NCBI GenBank assembly: GCA_001510575.1
Contig: LNGK01000002.1
Coordinates: 2,716,144 to 2,780,143 of the forward strand
Direction of reading: 5' to 3'
Length of the DNA: 64,000 nt
Source: Knoxdaviesia capensis
Lineage: Eukaryota; Ascomycota; Sordariomycetes; Microascales; Gondwanamycetaceae
How positions within the stretch are numbered: position 1 is the stretch's first letter; each line of letters opens with the position of its first letter. A model generated the notes under the pieces. That model was not told where the DNA came from. It did no database searches and was given only the letters and a program-made list of their open reading frames with translations. Position numbers and translations under genes: made by a program. Shown here piece after piece: positions 9,945 to 19,907 of this stretch.

Positions 9945-11066
9945 TTAGAAGAGCTGGATATCGCTGCGCAGCAGCCGCACCTCCTCGCCGGGCTTGAAGG
10001 CCGGCAGGCCGATGTACGGGCAGCCGTCGCAGCGGAAGGCGTCGCCCAGCGCGCAGTTGCCGCACGATCCGACCTTGCCCTGGACGGTGAAGTCGACTTC
10101 GGTCAGGTCGTCGGCGGCGAGCTTGACGGCCGGGGCAGCCGCCGCCAGCTTCTTGTCCGCGGCACTGCGCTTATCGGCGTCCTCCTTCGCTAGACGCTCG
10201 GCGAGCCCGCACGTGCAGTCCTTGCAGGCCTTGCGGCGCTTGCCGGGCTTCGGGGCACACTCATCGGCTAAAAAATGGGGGAGGGGAGAGTTGTTAGTTA
10301 AGTTGAACGTCGCACGGGGTGTCTGAGACAGATGGAGGAGCGGGCAAGAGAACATACGGACGATGATGTGACGCTTGAGATCGTCCGCGGTCAGCAGGTC
10401 GTTTTCGTCGATAAGTTCGTCGTCGTCGTCAAGATCGTCATCCAGGTTGATGAAGCCCACGCCAGCCGGGGCACTGACGACCGGAGCCGGCTGGACCGCC
10501 GCGGGCGCCGGAGCAGGAGCGGGAGCAGCGGAGGTCGCCGCCGCCGGCTTCTTGCGACCGAACCGCAGCGGGACCACAACCTCGTCGCCATACTCGGGCT
10601 TCTCAAACGCGCCGTCCCCAGCCCGACGCACGAGGCCGGCCAGAACAGCCTCCCGCGCCACGCGGACATCCTCGTCCAACCGGGCGCCGTCGTGTGTAAC
10701 CAGGCAGCCGGCGGGGGCCAGGGCCGCGGCGAGGCGTTCGAGCACGGTGCGGTCGAGCAGGGCCAGCGATTCGGCACGCGAGCCGTCGGCCGCGGCGAGC
10801 AGGACGACGGAGGCGTAGGCGGCGGGCGCGAGGGTGGCGAAGCCGGCGGCCACGCGGTCGAGCATGTGGAGGTCGGTCGAGGCGCGCGAGTACGCGGAGA
10901 AGGCGCTGCTCAGGGCATCTTGGTGGCTGGCCAGCGACGGCGGGGCGAGAAGCAGGGTGCGCGGGGTGTTCGTGGCGGCGGTCTTGGTCGAGGAGGGGAG
11001 GGTTGCCGCGGGGCTGCCGAAGTCGAAGTCGGACGAGAGATCGAGGGTTACAACAGCGGGAGCCAT
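9945..11066 (-). CDS. dre2: Fe-S cluster assembly protein Dre2 (anamorsin/CIAPIN1)
   Basis: Two exons on the minus strand, 11066-10358 and 10267-9945, give 343 residues. The 90-nt intron has donor GTATGT, TTAACTAAC branch and TTTTTTAG acceptor. Dre2 passes electrons from the flavoprotein Tah18 to the cytosolic iron-sulfur assembly machinery and acts in the cytosol and intermembrane space. Residues 1-170 form the degenerate methyltransferase-like domain. A P/A-rich linker and an acidic FINLDDDLDDDDELIDENDLL segment lead to the cluster region. The [2Fe-2S] motif is C240-x10-C251-x2-C254-x-C256. The second motif is C305-x2-C308-x7-C316-x2-C319, the CX2CX7CX2C hallmark. The protein ends RSDIQLF. 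The start is an ATG in a CCATGG context. Reading through the intron would insert 30 non-conserved residues, so splicing is needed. Confidence 0.96.
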   Translation of the reverse strand: MAPAVVTLDLSSDFDFGSPAATLPSSTKTAATNTPRTLLLAPPSLASHQDALSSAFSAYSRASTDLHMLDRVAAGFATLAPAAYASVVLLAAADGSRAESLALLDRTVLERLAAALAPAGCLVTHDGARLDEDVRVAREAVLAGLVRRAGDGAFEKPEYGDEVVVPLRFGRKKPAAATSAAPAPAPAPAAVQPAPVVSAPAGVGFINLDDDLDDDDELIDENDLLTADDLKRHIIVRMFSCPLLHLSQTPRATFNLTNNSPLPHFLADECAPKPGKRRKACKDCTCGLAERLAKEDADKRSAADKKLAAAAPAVKLAADDLTEVDFTVQGKVGSCGNCALGDAFRCDGCPYIGLPAFKPGEEVRLLRSDIQLF

Positions 11067-12370
11067 GGTTGTCGGGATTTGTTCATGTGTTGGGGGCGTG
11101 ATGTGGTATTTAAGGGAGTTGTCGTTGGAGTCGGACGCAGAGAAGAACAGCAGAAGATGTTGACTCGACTGGAATGTTGAGTGGCCAGACGAGCCCGGAA
11201 GCAGTGGGGGAAAAGAGTCAAAGATTTGTCTGGTAGTAGGAGATTGGAGACCTGGATATCAAAGGGGTGGAAACGGTAGGAAAAGAGAAGGGTGTCCGAT
11301 AGGAAAAGTCGGTTGATGGCGACGTATAAAAGGACTGAAGAAAAGGAGGGATGAGGATTAAAAAAAAGAATTAAGCCAAAATTATAGTCCGTCGAAGAAC
11401 GAGCGGCGATGTCGGCGGATGACAAAAGCCAGCCCAAAAAAAGTAACTTTTTCCTTCTTTTTTTTCGTTGATACCCCTCCATCTAACAAACGCGGAAAGG
11501 CGCGATTCCCAGCTGACAAATTGCTTTCTATTGGTCGGAAATCTCAATCTAAACCCTGAACCCTAACTATATGTCGACAGTCGCCGGTGTGCGCCGTGGT
11601 CCGAGTTCCGGCGCCCTTAGTTAGGCATTTGTCGAGATACTGCCAGTTGGTTTGCCCAGAGAAAAAGGGAATACTGCGACAGGGGAGAGTTCCTTTAACG
11701 GAACATCCTTACGACTACGAGTACGAACTGCTCTGATCGAGTTTGTTCTACGACTCGGCACAGACATAGCAAAGGTGAGTACTTGCACACCGAAACCTAT
11801 GAGGACCGAAAAGCAAGCTCGCAACCAGACCGACATATTTTTCAGTCTGGCGTGGGATAAACATGAAGATTCATAGTGGCAGAGTCGTCTGCGGATGCTA
11901 TCGAGAAGAAACACAGCAAAAAGCAAGCAAAGCAACAACGGTAAACCAAACAAACCAAGCAAGCAAACCGACCAAGCCCAGGACATGTCGGCATCTGCAA
12001 ATGCCCGCCCCTGTAGTTGAGTGAGGTTGGCCTTTATATGTGGCCAACACTCTACACACTCCCATGCTTTGATATCCCATGTTTCAATGAACATGGAGCA
12101 GCAAAAATGCGCCAGCCAAAGGTCCCAATGAGCGAGAATCTCCAGCGATTCTCCTCCCATCGCAAACCCACAGAACCCACGACAGCTTGAATTTTTTTTT
12201 CGTCCCTGCACGCGGCAATTCAAACCAGAAAACAGTCCAGAAACCGAGGGGAAAGGCAAGTCAAACCCTTATGTTGATGAACGTGCGAGATGTATGCCAA
12301 AGAAAACAAGAAATTCAAACCAAGACGAGAAATAAAATGCAAATATATCTCATGACGAACTCGCCGCGCT
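11067..12370. other. Spacer between Dre2 and the SIS gene
   Basis: No gene supported. A 639-base minus-strand frame at 11621-12259 is cysteine- and tryptophan-rich without a recognisable domain and looks fortuitous. A telobox-like pair at 11551-11566 lies about 485 bases upstream of the Dre2 start. Confidence 0.5.
11551..11566 (-). promoter_or_regulatory. Telobox-like AAACCCTGAACCCTAA
   Basis: One imperfect and one perfect telomere-type unit upstream of the minus-strand Dre2 gene. Written as read on the plus strand. Regulatory role is inference from repeated promoter association in this window. Confidence 0.35.
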
Positions 12371-13888
12371 TTATGCAACAACCAACTTCTCGCACTCAAC
12401 AACACCAGCAATGTCTCCATTTGCACCAGTGACCACGACGAACGAAGGGCTTCCACCGTCGCCCACCGGTCGCACATAGTCGATCGCCTCGGCAAGCCCC
12501 ATGTCCATAGCCAGACTGGGCAGATCACGCACCTTCACCACCAGACCTGGGATCTGCGCGGCGGGCAACGACAGCTGGTCGTTGCTCAGCGCGCGGATCT
12601 GCTCCGGTGCGGCAATGTAGTCTCCATCCAGTCGCACCCAGCCGCTGGCCGACGAGAACCCGGCGCGCAGAACATCGGCGGCCAGCGCGGGGGTGGCCGA
12701 CACCACGGGGATCTCAGACCACATCACCGCGACGTCGGAGACGGTGGACAGCGTGGGGAGGCGGAAGGCGGCGCCGATGGCTCCGCCCGGGTGGTTCCGC
12801 GCAAACACGGCGGCTATTGACGTGTGGAACTCGCGCGCGGTGGAGAGCGCCAGCGCGTCGCCGACCGCCAGCGCAATGGTGGTCGATGTGGTGGGGGCTG
12901 ATACGCCGAATGACAGCTTCTCCGGCTCGTGGATCGGCGCCGGCAGAAGGATGGTGTCGCGGCGGCAACGTGTAAACTCGCACGCATCGTGGGACGTGTG
13001 CGACGTGAGAAGGATCACCGGGAGCGCGGTGTCGATATGCGGGAGCAGGGAGATCAGTTCCTCGGTGTTTCCCGAGAAGCTGATGAACAGGAGCACGTCA
13101 TTGGCGCCGACAATACCCAGATCACCGTGGAGCGCCTCGGACGGGTGCAGGAACACGGTGCACATGCCCAGGCTGTTGAACGTGGCCACCAGCTTTCGGC
13201 CGATGATACCCGACTTGCCGACGCCGACAATCACCAGCTTGCCGCGTCGGTCCCGCGCCTGGCGCATGATGGCGTCCACGGCGCGGCTGAGACCGTCCCG
13301 AGCTGTATCGTCGGTTTCGTAGAGATGCGCCACTCGGCGTAGAGCGACTGCCGCTGTGGACAGCACATGTGTGGCGCTGGAGAGGCGCTCGTGGTGCTTC
13401 GGCGAGAGGGAGTCTGGGTCGACGTCGCTACGAGCCGAGGACTCGGTGGTTGAAGTGGCCGAGGCCGGGCGCGAACCGAAGTCTGACGAAGAGCTCGATG
13501 CCGGCCCGCGCGACCGGCCCGGAGAGCTGTTCGGACTCCGGCCAATGGTGTGTGAGAGTGGAAGTGAGCGAGTATGTGAGTGTGAGTAGGGATGGGGGTG
13601 GGGGTGAGGGTGGGACGAGTGGTTGCGGCCCAGGGTCAGCGCGTGGCCTGGGAAGTCGAGATGGCCATGCGCGGCCAGGGGGGATTGGCGATGTTGGTCG
13701 AGTTCAAAAGAGTCGAGGCACTCTTCGGCTGGAGACCCGGGCATGGACGGTGGTGACGGCAAAGGGTCGGAGACGAAATCAATGGTGCTGGGGACAAGCA
13801 CGTTGCTGTTCTGCACGGGAAGTCGGGAAGACCGACCCTCGGAGGATGGCCGAGGGCAGCCGCCCGCATATGCAGAAGCCGGGATCAT
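12371..13888 (-). CDS. SIS-domain sugar isomerase, KpsF/GutQ (arabinose-5-phosphate isomerase)-like
   Basis: A single-exon gene of 505 residues on the minus strand. The catalytic half matches the KpsF/GutQ branch of SIS proteins, which in bacteria interconvert ribulose-5-P and arabinose-5-P. Motifs in order: VGVGKSGIIGRK (221-232), FLHPSEALHGDLG (246-258), ISFSGNTEEL (269-278), APTTSTTIALAVGDALA (331-347) and NHPGGAIG (365-372). Bacterial enzymes carry two CBS domains after the SIS domain; here residues 380-505 are weakly CBS-like at most. The first 165 residues are low complexity, Ser/Pro-rich, with a His-Pro tract at 91-107. Fungi lack Kdo lipopolysaccharide, so the natural substrate is unknown. 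The start is the first ATG in the frame; upstream in-frame sequence to 14008 contains no ATG. The family call is firm, the substrate is not. Confidence 0.88.
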   Translation of the reverse strand: MIPASAYAGGCPRPSSEGRSSRLPVQNSNVLVPSTIDFVSDPLPSPPSMPGSPAEECLDSFELDQHRQSPLAAHGHLDFPGHALTLGRNHSSHPHPHPHPYSHSHTRSLPLSHTIGRSPNSSPGRSRGPASSSSSDFGSRPASATSTTESSARSDVDPDSLSPKHHERLSSATHVLSTAAVALRRVAHLYETDDTARDGLSRAVDAIMRQARDRRGKLVIVGVGKSGIIGRKLVATFNSLGMCTVFLHPSEALHGDLGIVGANDVLLFISFSGNTEELISLLPHIDTALPVILLTSHTSHDACEFTRCRRDTILLPAPIHEPEKLSFGVSAPTTSTTIALAVGDALALSTAREFHTSIAAVFARNHPGGAIGAAFRLPTLSTVSDVAVMWSEIPVVSATPALAADVLRAGFSSASGWVRLDGDYIAAPEQIRALSNDQLSLPAAQIPGLVVKVRDLPSLAMDMGLAEAIDYVRPVGDGGSPSFVVVTGANGDIAGVVECEKLVVA

Positions 13889-14885
13889 GATAGGCACGCA
13901 GAAGCAAGGGAAAGTGACGAGATACGGAGAGCTCGGCAAGACGGTAGCATGCGGAGGAGGGGTAGAAAAAAGCAGAAGCCGAAAAGAAAAAGAAAGCAAT
14001 GAGATGGCCTAAAGAAAAAAGACGAAACGAGATCGAGATCTAGATCACGATTTACCGGGAATGAAGAAAGATGGAAAAAAAATGACGAATTCAACCAAAA
14101 AAAAAACGACGGATGAGGCAAAGTTGAAAAGATTTTGTTTGGTTATCTAATCGCGATCTGCGGCTGCTAAAAATATCGTCGAGAAGGTGCGAACGAAGAT
14201 GGCGGGAATGGAAGGAGTACCAAACCGGGAAGTGGCGGAATGAAGATCGGCGATATTTACAAAGCTAATAAGCTCAAGAGAAATGCGACTCGAGCTTATG
14301 AGGTAAGAGGGTAGATTGATTCCAAACAGGTAGAAGAGACTGACTAACGGAGAGTTGAAAGGTCTGCGTTCATGTTGAAAGGAAACGAAAGCCGATATAA
14401 GAGAAGAGAAGAGTGCGCCGGAGCGTGGGGGAGGGGGATTATATACCAGGAGGGGCGCACTCGGGGTGGAAAATGCCATTCAAAGAGATATAGCAACATT
14501 TGTTGGAGGGGGGTCTGTTATCGATTACTATTTATTCACGGTGAGCTTTAAAACTCCGACTACTACATGCATACAGCTTCTTTCAGCCTCGGTGTTCCAC
14601 CTAACGGGAACCGCGCTTTGCGAATGAAGGCTTTGGGGCTCGTTGCCTGCCTGTGTCTCTTTCTAACGTCTGTCCCATATCAAAACACACAGGAGGAGAA
14701 CCGCCGCAGTTCATAGAAACAGAGCTAAACAAGGATGGACGGGAATATCATCCTCGACAGACTAAGCTTGGCGGCGTGGGAGGCGGTGAATACTATGGAT
14801 TCGGCGGTAATAGTGTTATCTCTTCACTTCCATACTATACCGCATCGACAAAGCTAAACCTAGTCCGTTTTCTGAGACCTCCGAT

Positions 14886-14899
14886 GTACTGTACAGTAC
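14886..14899. repeat. GTACTGTACAGTAC palindrome
   Basis: A perfect 14-base palindrome made of GTACTGTA overlapping TACAGTAC. The 8-mer TACAGTAC or its complement occurs 14 times in the window, always in spacers. This is the most symmetric instance. Confidence 0.5.
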
Positions 14900-15194
14900 G
14901 TGTTCGTACAGGTTGGTCTGGAAAGGTCGGTCGCATGAAAGTTCGTCCGTGTGTGCTGAGTTGTGCTGTGTCGGGCTCGGAGATAGGTCCGAGGAGGAGC
15001 CTTCTCCTCTCCTTTTACGGAGTTGGTCAGGGTGGCCAAACATGGAATCGCGAGAACCACTACCTCACCCATGAATTAATTCGAAATATTTTAATTATAA
15101 TAGAGCGCAAAAAAGAGTTCATCCGCTGGTCGCCCAGCTTCGATAGGACTACATCTCTTCGCCGGCCGCCCGATCGTTTTTTGTCGAGCCCAAA

Positions 15195-15270
15195 TCCCCC
15201 GAGGGAATTCGAACCCGCGACTCGTCGGTTGTCAAGCAGGGTCGATCACCGTTCCACCAAATGCACGAGT
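15195..15270 (-). pseudogene. tRNA-like element with A and B boxes
   Basis: On the minus strand TGGTGGAACGG resembles a Pol III A box and GGTTCGAATTCC a B box, with 44 bases from the first T to the GGTTC, the normal distance in a tRNA gene without an intron. TTGACAA at the anticodon-loop position would read as GAC (valine). However, the anticodon stem and acceptor stem do not close, and the T-arm needs an extra base in its loop. I therefore read it as a decayed tRNA or a tRNA-derived repeat and not a working gene. Confidence 0.4.
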
Positions 15271-15601
15271 TTGTCCTGAACCGGGTACTGCCCAGCCGCC
15301 TTCTCGGCGGAAAGTCAACAATCCAAACGGCCTTATAAGGTATACTCGGTGGTGTTGATGTTGTTTGTTTTCCGGCCGCCGGCTGGCAGGCTGCCGGGTG
15401 GCGGCTGCATCCAGCTGGTGGCGGTGGTGGTGATGTTGATGTTGATGTTGTGATGCTGATGATGTTGTTGTGACTTAGCCCGGGCGGTTCTGGGGGGATT
15501 TCCACGCACTGTATCAGAAACGTCCCGTTCGGTCTTTCGCAGTCGGAGCTTGTCGTCTGCTTCTGCTCAGCGTGAGACGGAGAAGTCAGATTCAGCCTCC
15601 A

Positions 15602-15603
<2 letters not shown>

Positions 15604-15639
<36 letters not shown>
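15604..15639 (+). repeat. GT dinucleotide microsatellite
   Basis: Eighteen uninterrupted GT units in the spacer. A shorter GT run follows at about 15837-15849. Likely length-polymorphic between strains. Confidence 0.95.
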
Positions 15640-15645
<6 letters not shown>

Positions 15646-18600
15646 GCTCTTCCGTGTCAGCCCGAAGCTTGATGAAGAAGTAGACGCCTTTCATATACAG
15701 TACATATGGATGTCCGTCAGAGCTTTAAGCCTCTCTCCCTCTGGCGCTGTTGGTTCTGTCAACATGTCAAGTACTTCCCAGGCCCCTCATGTCTGGTCCA
15801 AGATCGAACCCGTGGAGGTGATTCATATACCTGTAAGTGTGTGTGTGTGTCGTGTCTATCAGGAGAATCCTCAAGCCAATAGGAGCCGCACGCCCGCCCC
15901 TGCAAGCACTTTGCGAGCCATGCACGCAATGCGACCACCGCCGATGCCCCTCTCCGGACTTGCCAAGGCAAGATTCGTCTTGGCTTGGTTTAGATTCTCA
16001 GCTGCAGCATACAGGGGTGGGGAGAGCCAGTCTTTGGCCCGCAAGTATTGGGTGTGAACGATAGTCGGCACTGGATTTATAATGTTAGGGATGCATCTCT
16101 CTCTCACCGGTAGCTTCTATACCCACTACAAAATGCAAAAAATAAACTTTTGCAAAAAAAGAAGCAGCAAGAAACAAGCCGGCAAGGACAGACAGCGTGG
16201 AACCTACAAGCCAGAAGAAGTAAAAAATAAAGATAAAATAAAGGGGGCGAAGTCTACCTCCAAGAGAGAGGGGGCGAACGCGTTTACGCTTGAAGAAGCG
16301 GGTACAGGTCGGCGAAAGCGTGCTTTTCGCATCCGACCGCCGCCACTCTTAGCCTCCAGACTCCGCAACGTGGGTATTGAGCAGGTGCTAAGAAGCCGTT
16401 GACGTGTCTTGTCTTTCAAAGCTGCTACCTGAAACTCGCGTTGGTCCGGCCAGCTGTGTTGCTGGTGGTGATTGTCCGACCCCCCCCCCCAATCCGCCGA
16501 ATTGGGGGGTTCTTTCGTCCGGGTCGTTCACAGGCTTTGGTGTAGTATGTATCGAGAACTGTGAACAACCAGTTTGCGTTAACCGGGGAGCATTTGTAAT
16601 ACAGGAAATAGCTATCGAGAAATCGAGAAACAGAAGAGGTTCGAAGAGAAGAAGAAGAAGACGAGAAAACCCCCAGCCAGCTGTGATTTTGTCTCCTAAG
16701 CCGCCGGGGCGAAGTCGGTACCGATCCGAGCCTTCAGGATGGTGTCGCCATCCGCTAGAGATCTTAGCCATCGAAGGTGTGGCCAGTGGCGTGGGGCGAG
16801 TCTTTGTTGGGTTGAGGGAACAGCTGCAGCTCCCTCACCTCTCTGTTTTCTGGGCCGTCAGCTTGGCTACTCTTCTGTTTCCTTTGCACTCCAGTGAGGT
16901 GTTGGATGTTTGGTTGGATTTGTTGGAATTTAAAAATAAAATAAAATAAACGTCTATCTGAAAATTCACTCTAGCGTCCCCGGCTCGTCGCACAATCCTG
17001 GCCCTCTCACAGTTGAGACCGGCCAATTCCCGATGGAAGGACAGATTCTGTGCCGCCCAACTGCACCAGCAAGCCGTCTTGGAAGTAGAGAACTGTTGAG
17101 GCTTATAATGGTGGGAGGAGAATGCATGGACTTCATGGACCCCCACTACAATCAACCAACCATTTTACAATATTATAACACTCCTATAGACTTCACTAGA
17201 GGTGAAGTTCTGATAGACTCCGAGTCTCACGGCATACAACGTCAATGCATGCATTTTCCAATTACTATAGCTACGGATTTTCATAATTGTGAATTCCAAT
17301 TCTTAAACCCCTTCCACGGAAAGAGTGTAACACCAGACCCGTATTGGGCGGACACGCTTCCGTATACGAGCTGTTCCGTCGCTGTCTCACCCATCGCATT
17401 GCCTCTCAAACATCCCGAGCTGCATGTTTGCACCAGCAAGGAAGTGGGGGGCTGCGACCGCATCGGAGACCCTACGGGCGCGCGTTTGCCTTATCGGTGA
17501 ACGCCCGTCAAGAAGAGCCTTGCCTCCAGATTTCGCCTGCGATATCGGTGTCTCGCTACGATGAATGCCCGCGAAAGACGAAACGTGAATAAAGTGATAA
17601 TGGCAAAGGTACCAAGCTGCTCCCCGTGTCCTGAAGGGACTAGCGCCAGATCTGCCAGGCCAGCTCAATCCCGCCGATGTTCCGGCACGAGTCCTCTTCC
17701 CCCCGAGGACCGAAGGCCCGCGCACTCGCCGTCAAGATCACTTCAGGATATATCTCAAGTCTCACAGAAGCAATGTTACACCTACATGAAAAAGTGATGG
17801 CACAACAAGTCCACACGCACCCGGACTCACAAAGTCACATGACGGCCCCTTCATGTCGAAAGGCGCGCTCATCGCAAGTCTCCAGGATCCGCTTTCAGGA
17901 GAAATTTGAGCTACCATGGGAGCTTTTGTTAGGGCAGAATACCACGTGCAGTCTCCATCACTAGAAGACACACGGGTGTGACTTTTCAAGATTGTCCCTC
18001 TCATATGCATCGCGATGTCCTTTCTATCAAAAATCAGAAAGACGTTGGGAATACAAACACCCAAAAGTGGCTTATGCAAATTAGAGTCACCCCGCGTCGT
18101 CGCACGCAACGAGGCACTTCAGACACATTGCCCGTGTAACCCGGCCCGTCGATCACCTGGTCTCTCGTTTGTGTACCCATGGGAGCTTGTGTCATGTTCA
18201 GACGGTCTCAAAAAGTCACCAAGTGTTTCACGGCGTGGAGAAGGCATTCAACATAAGATATCAAGATGTAAATTCATCCGCAAAACCTTCAGCTTAACAG
18301 CCAACCATATCATCATACAGGAGTGCCTGTTGGGTACACCACCAGATCTTCCATTCCAGCTGATTTTCAGCATATTTATCAATAAAGCGCCTCAGTCCAG
18401 TCACTGACAAAAACAAAACAGAAAAAGCAGCAAGTGAAACCTGTAAAGCAAAAGAAGGAAAACACCTCGCTTCGAGAAAGAATAAAGGAAGGTCCAGAAG
18501 CCACGCCGCCTGTACTGATATAAATGAGAAAAAGCAAAACTCCAGACTCAGAAACCAACGACAAAAGCACACCATAGAATTAGGAGAAGGATGTACCTCC

Positions 18601-18776
18601 AAGAAACAAAGATAGGCAAGAAAAGCAACGAAAAAGCAAAAGCCAAATTGAGATATAAGGCACACGTCGAAAAAACAAATTCATTAACCTGATTCCGATC
18701 TCTCTGGTCTCGCAGATTCATATGCAAGGATAGGAAGGATCAGAAGAAGGGGAGGGGTGTTGTAGAAGAAAACTGG

Positions 18777-19907
18777 TTACCAAGACGCAGTCTTCTTGGG
18801 CTTCGAAGAGTGTCGACCGCAGAGGGTCTTGCTCCGCGGCGAGCTGAGATAGCAGAACTCGCGGGCGCCTTCTGCTGCCGGCAGCATGTACTTGCCCGAC
18901 ACCCGGCAGAACTCGTACTCGGAGCCAAACCACGTGCGCAGGTGGCGGTGCAGCTCGCATCGCTGGGCTCCGCACTTTCGGCAGAACACCTGGCCGCGGA
19001 GTCGACGGTCGTCCCGCTCGGCGAGGGTCGGGTGGATCAGAGGACCAGCCGACCGCCACGCCCACTCCATGTTGTTGGGGCCGGAGCGCTGGACAATCAG
19101 CGGGACCGAGCCGTTCAGAACACGGTGGATGGGGTAGAGCTGTGGGCTCGTCAGTCCGAAGCAGGCGCTATCAATGGGATCGAGAAAGGCAAAGATAGCA
19201 TAGTGTAGCTCGGCAGGCAGATCCAGGAGCGTGAGGTGCCGGGACCGGCTCTTGTTGCGGTTGCGAGGGTCGTAGTTCAGGACGGAAAAGGCGCGGCGAA
19301 GGAGGTTGCGCGGCTTAGGACTCTCGGGGAGGGCCAGAGGCTGTTGCAAGGTCGGAGCCGGGGTGGATGGCTCGGTCATGAACATCGGCTCTCCCTCCGA
19401 TGTGGCGATCGAGGCCGTGTCGCTGTCGCCGTACAAAGACAGTACATCTGAGCGAGGGGAACCAGGAACCGGCGGGAGGACGCTCGGGGTGAAGGCCGGC
19501 GTATACACGATATGGCGTTGGGTGTGGTAGTAAGCCATGGTAGCTTTGGTGGGGTTGACGTCGTAGTCGTCGTCACGCTCAGAAGCTGAGTGGGATCGTC
19601 TAGGCGCACGGAAACCAGCCCGTGCGGAAACTATTTCCTTTGCAAGGCGAGCGTGTTCATCCCGGCTGCATGGGGTCGAGATTGCAGCGGAAGAACCAGC
19701 CAGAGCCTGAAGGCCAACGGTGGATGACTCCGACGAAGTGATACAGTCAAGGCTGCCGTTGGAAACGGCAGCTATGAGGACACGGGCTGCAGCTGAAGCA
19801 GTGGGAATGACCGCGGCGATGCCGGATAGGCCACAGTCTCCATCCTTGGAGGTTGTCGACAGAGAATCTGTGTGGGATAGAGCAGGGTCGGCGAGGAGTT
19901 GGACCAT
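18777..19907 (-). CDS. F-box domain protein with C-terminal cysteine cluster
   Basis: A single-exon gene of 376 residues on the minus strand. An F-box lies at about 226-262 (LTLLDLPAELHYAIFAFLDP then SACFGLTSPQLYPIHR). F-box proteins couple substrates to SCF ubiquitin ligases through Skp1. The N-terminal 200 residues are low complexity with Ser/Pro-rich and acidic segments. After the F-box comes a short C-terminal part with CRKCGAQRCELH (about 311-322) and further C/H residues to the end, which resembles a small zinc-binding unit common in fungal F-box-like proteins with short tails. No WD40 or LRR repeats are present, so the substrate cannot be guessed. Start is the first ATG; M124 (MAYYHTQ) is a possible shorter start since conservation probably begins near there. 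Confidence 0.8.
   Translation of the reverse strand: MVQLLADPALSHTDSLSTTSKDGDCGLSGIAAVIPTASAAARVLIAAVSNGSLDCITSSESSTVGLQALAGSSAAISTPCSRDEHARLAKEIVSARAGFRAPRRSHSASERDDDYDVNPTKATMAYYHTQRHIVYTPAFTPSVLPPVPGSPRSDVLSLYGDSDTASIATSEGEPMFMTEPSTPAPTLQQPLALPESPKPRNLLRRAFSVLNYDPRNRNKSRSRHLTLLDLPAELHYAIFAFLDPIDSACFGLTSPQLYPIHRVLNGSVPLIVQRSGPNNMEWAWRSAGPLIHPTLAERDDRRLRGQVFCRKCGAQRCELHRHLRTWFGSEYEFCRVSGKYMLPAAEGAREFCYLSSPRSKTLCGRHSSKPKKTASW

Larger units (their letters stand above)
13889..18776. other. 4.9-kb spacer between the SIS and F-box genes
   Basis: No protein gene supported. It holds the SIS-gene leader (A-rich on this strand near 13980-14110), a GTACTGTACAGTAC palindrome at 14886-14899, a tRNA-like relic at about 15195-15270, a GT microsatellite at 15604-15639 and a C10 run near 16481. 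The longest frames (14653-15279, 15149-15694 minus, 17033-17500) have no recognisable domain, and 15149-15694 minus simply reads through the tRNA-like element. Confidence 0.5.

Noticed and set aside
11621..12259. 212-codon minus-strand frame rich in Cys and Trp
   Set aside because: No recognisable motif; codon use is unlike that of neighbouring genes, and composition is explained by spacer repeats such as CAAAGCAAGC.
13889..13999. N-terminal extension of the SIS protein to 13999
   Set aside because: The extension would need a TTG start. The first ATG in frame is at 13888, which keeps all conserved motifs.
15604..15639. CRISPR-like or satellite array
   Set aside because: The repeats seen are simple GT, CA, GA and CTG microsatellites without spacers. 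No regularly spaced direct repeats were found in the window.
15149..15694. 181-codon minus-strand frame with a conserved-looking C-terminal part
   Set aside because: The conserved-looking part is the translation of the tRNA-like element (A and B boxes), and the N-terminal part translates the GT microsatellite. It is not a protein gene.
17033..17500. 155-codon plus-strand frame starting MEGQILC
   Set aside because: No domain, mixed base composition and no splice partners. Treated as chance.
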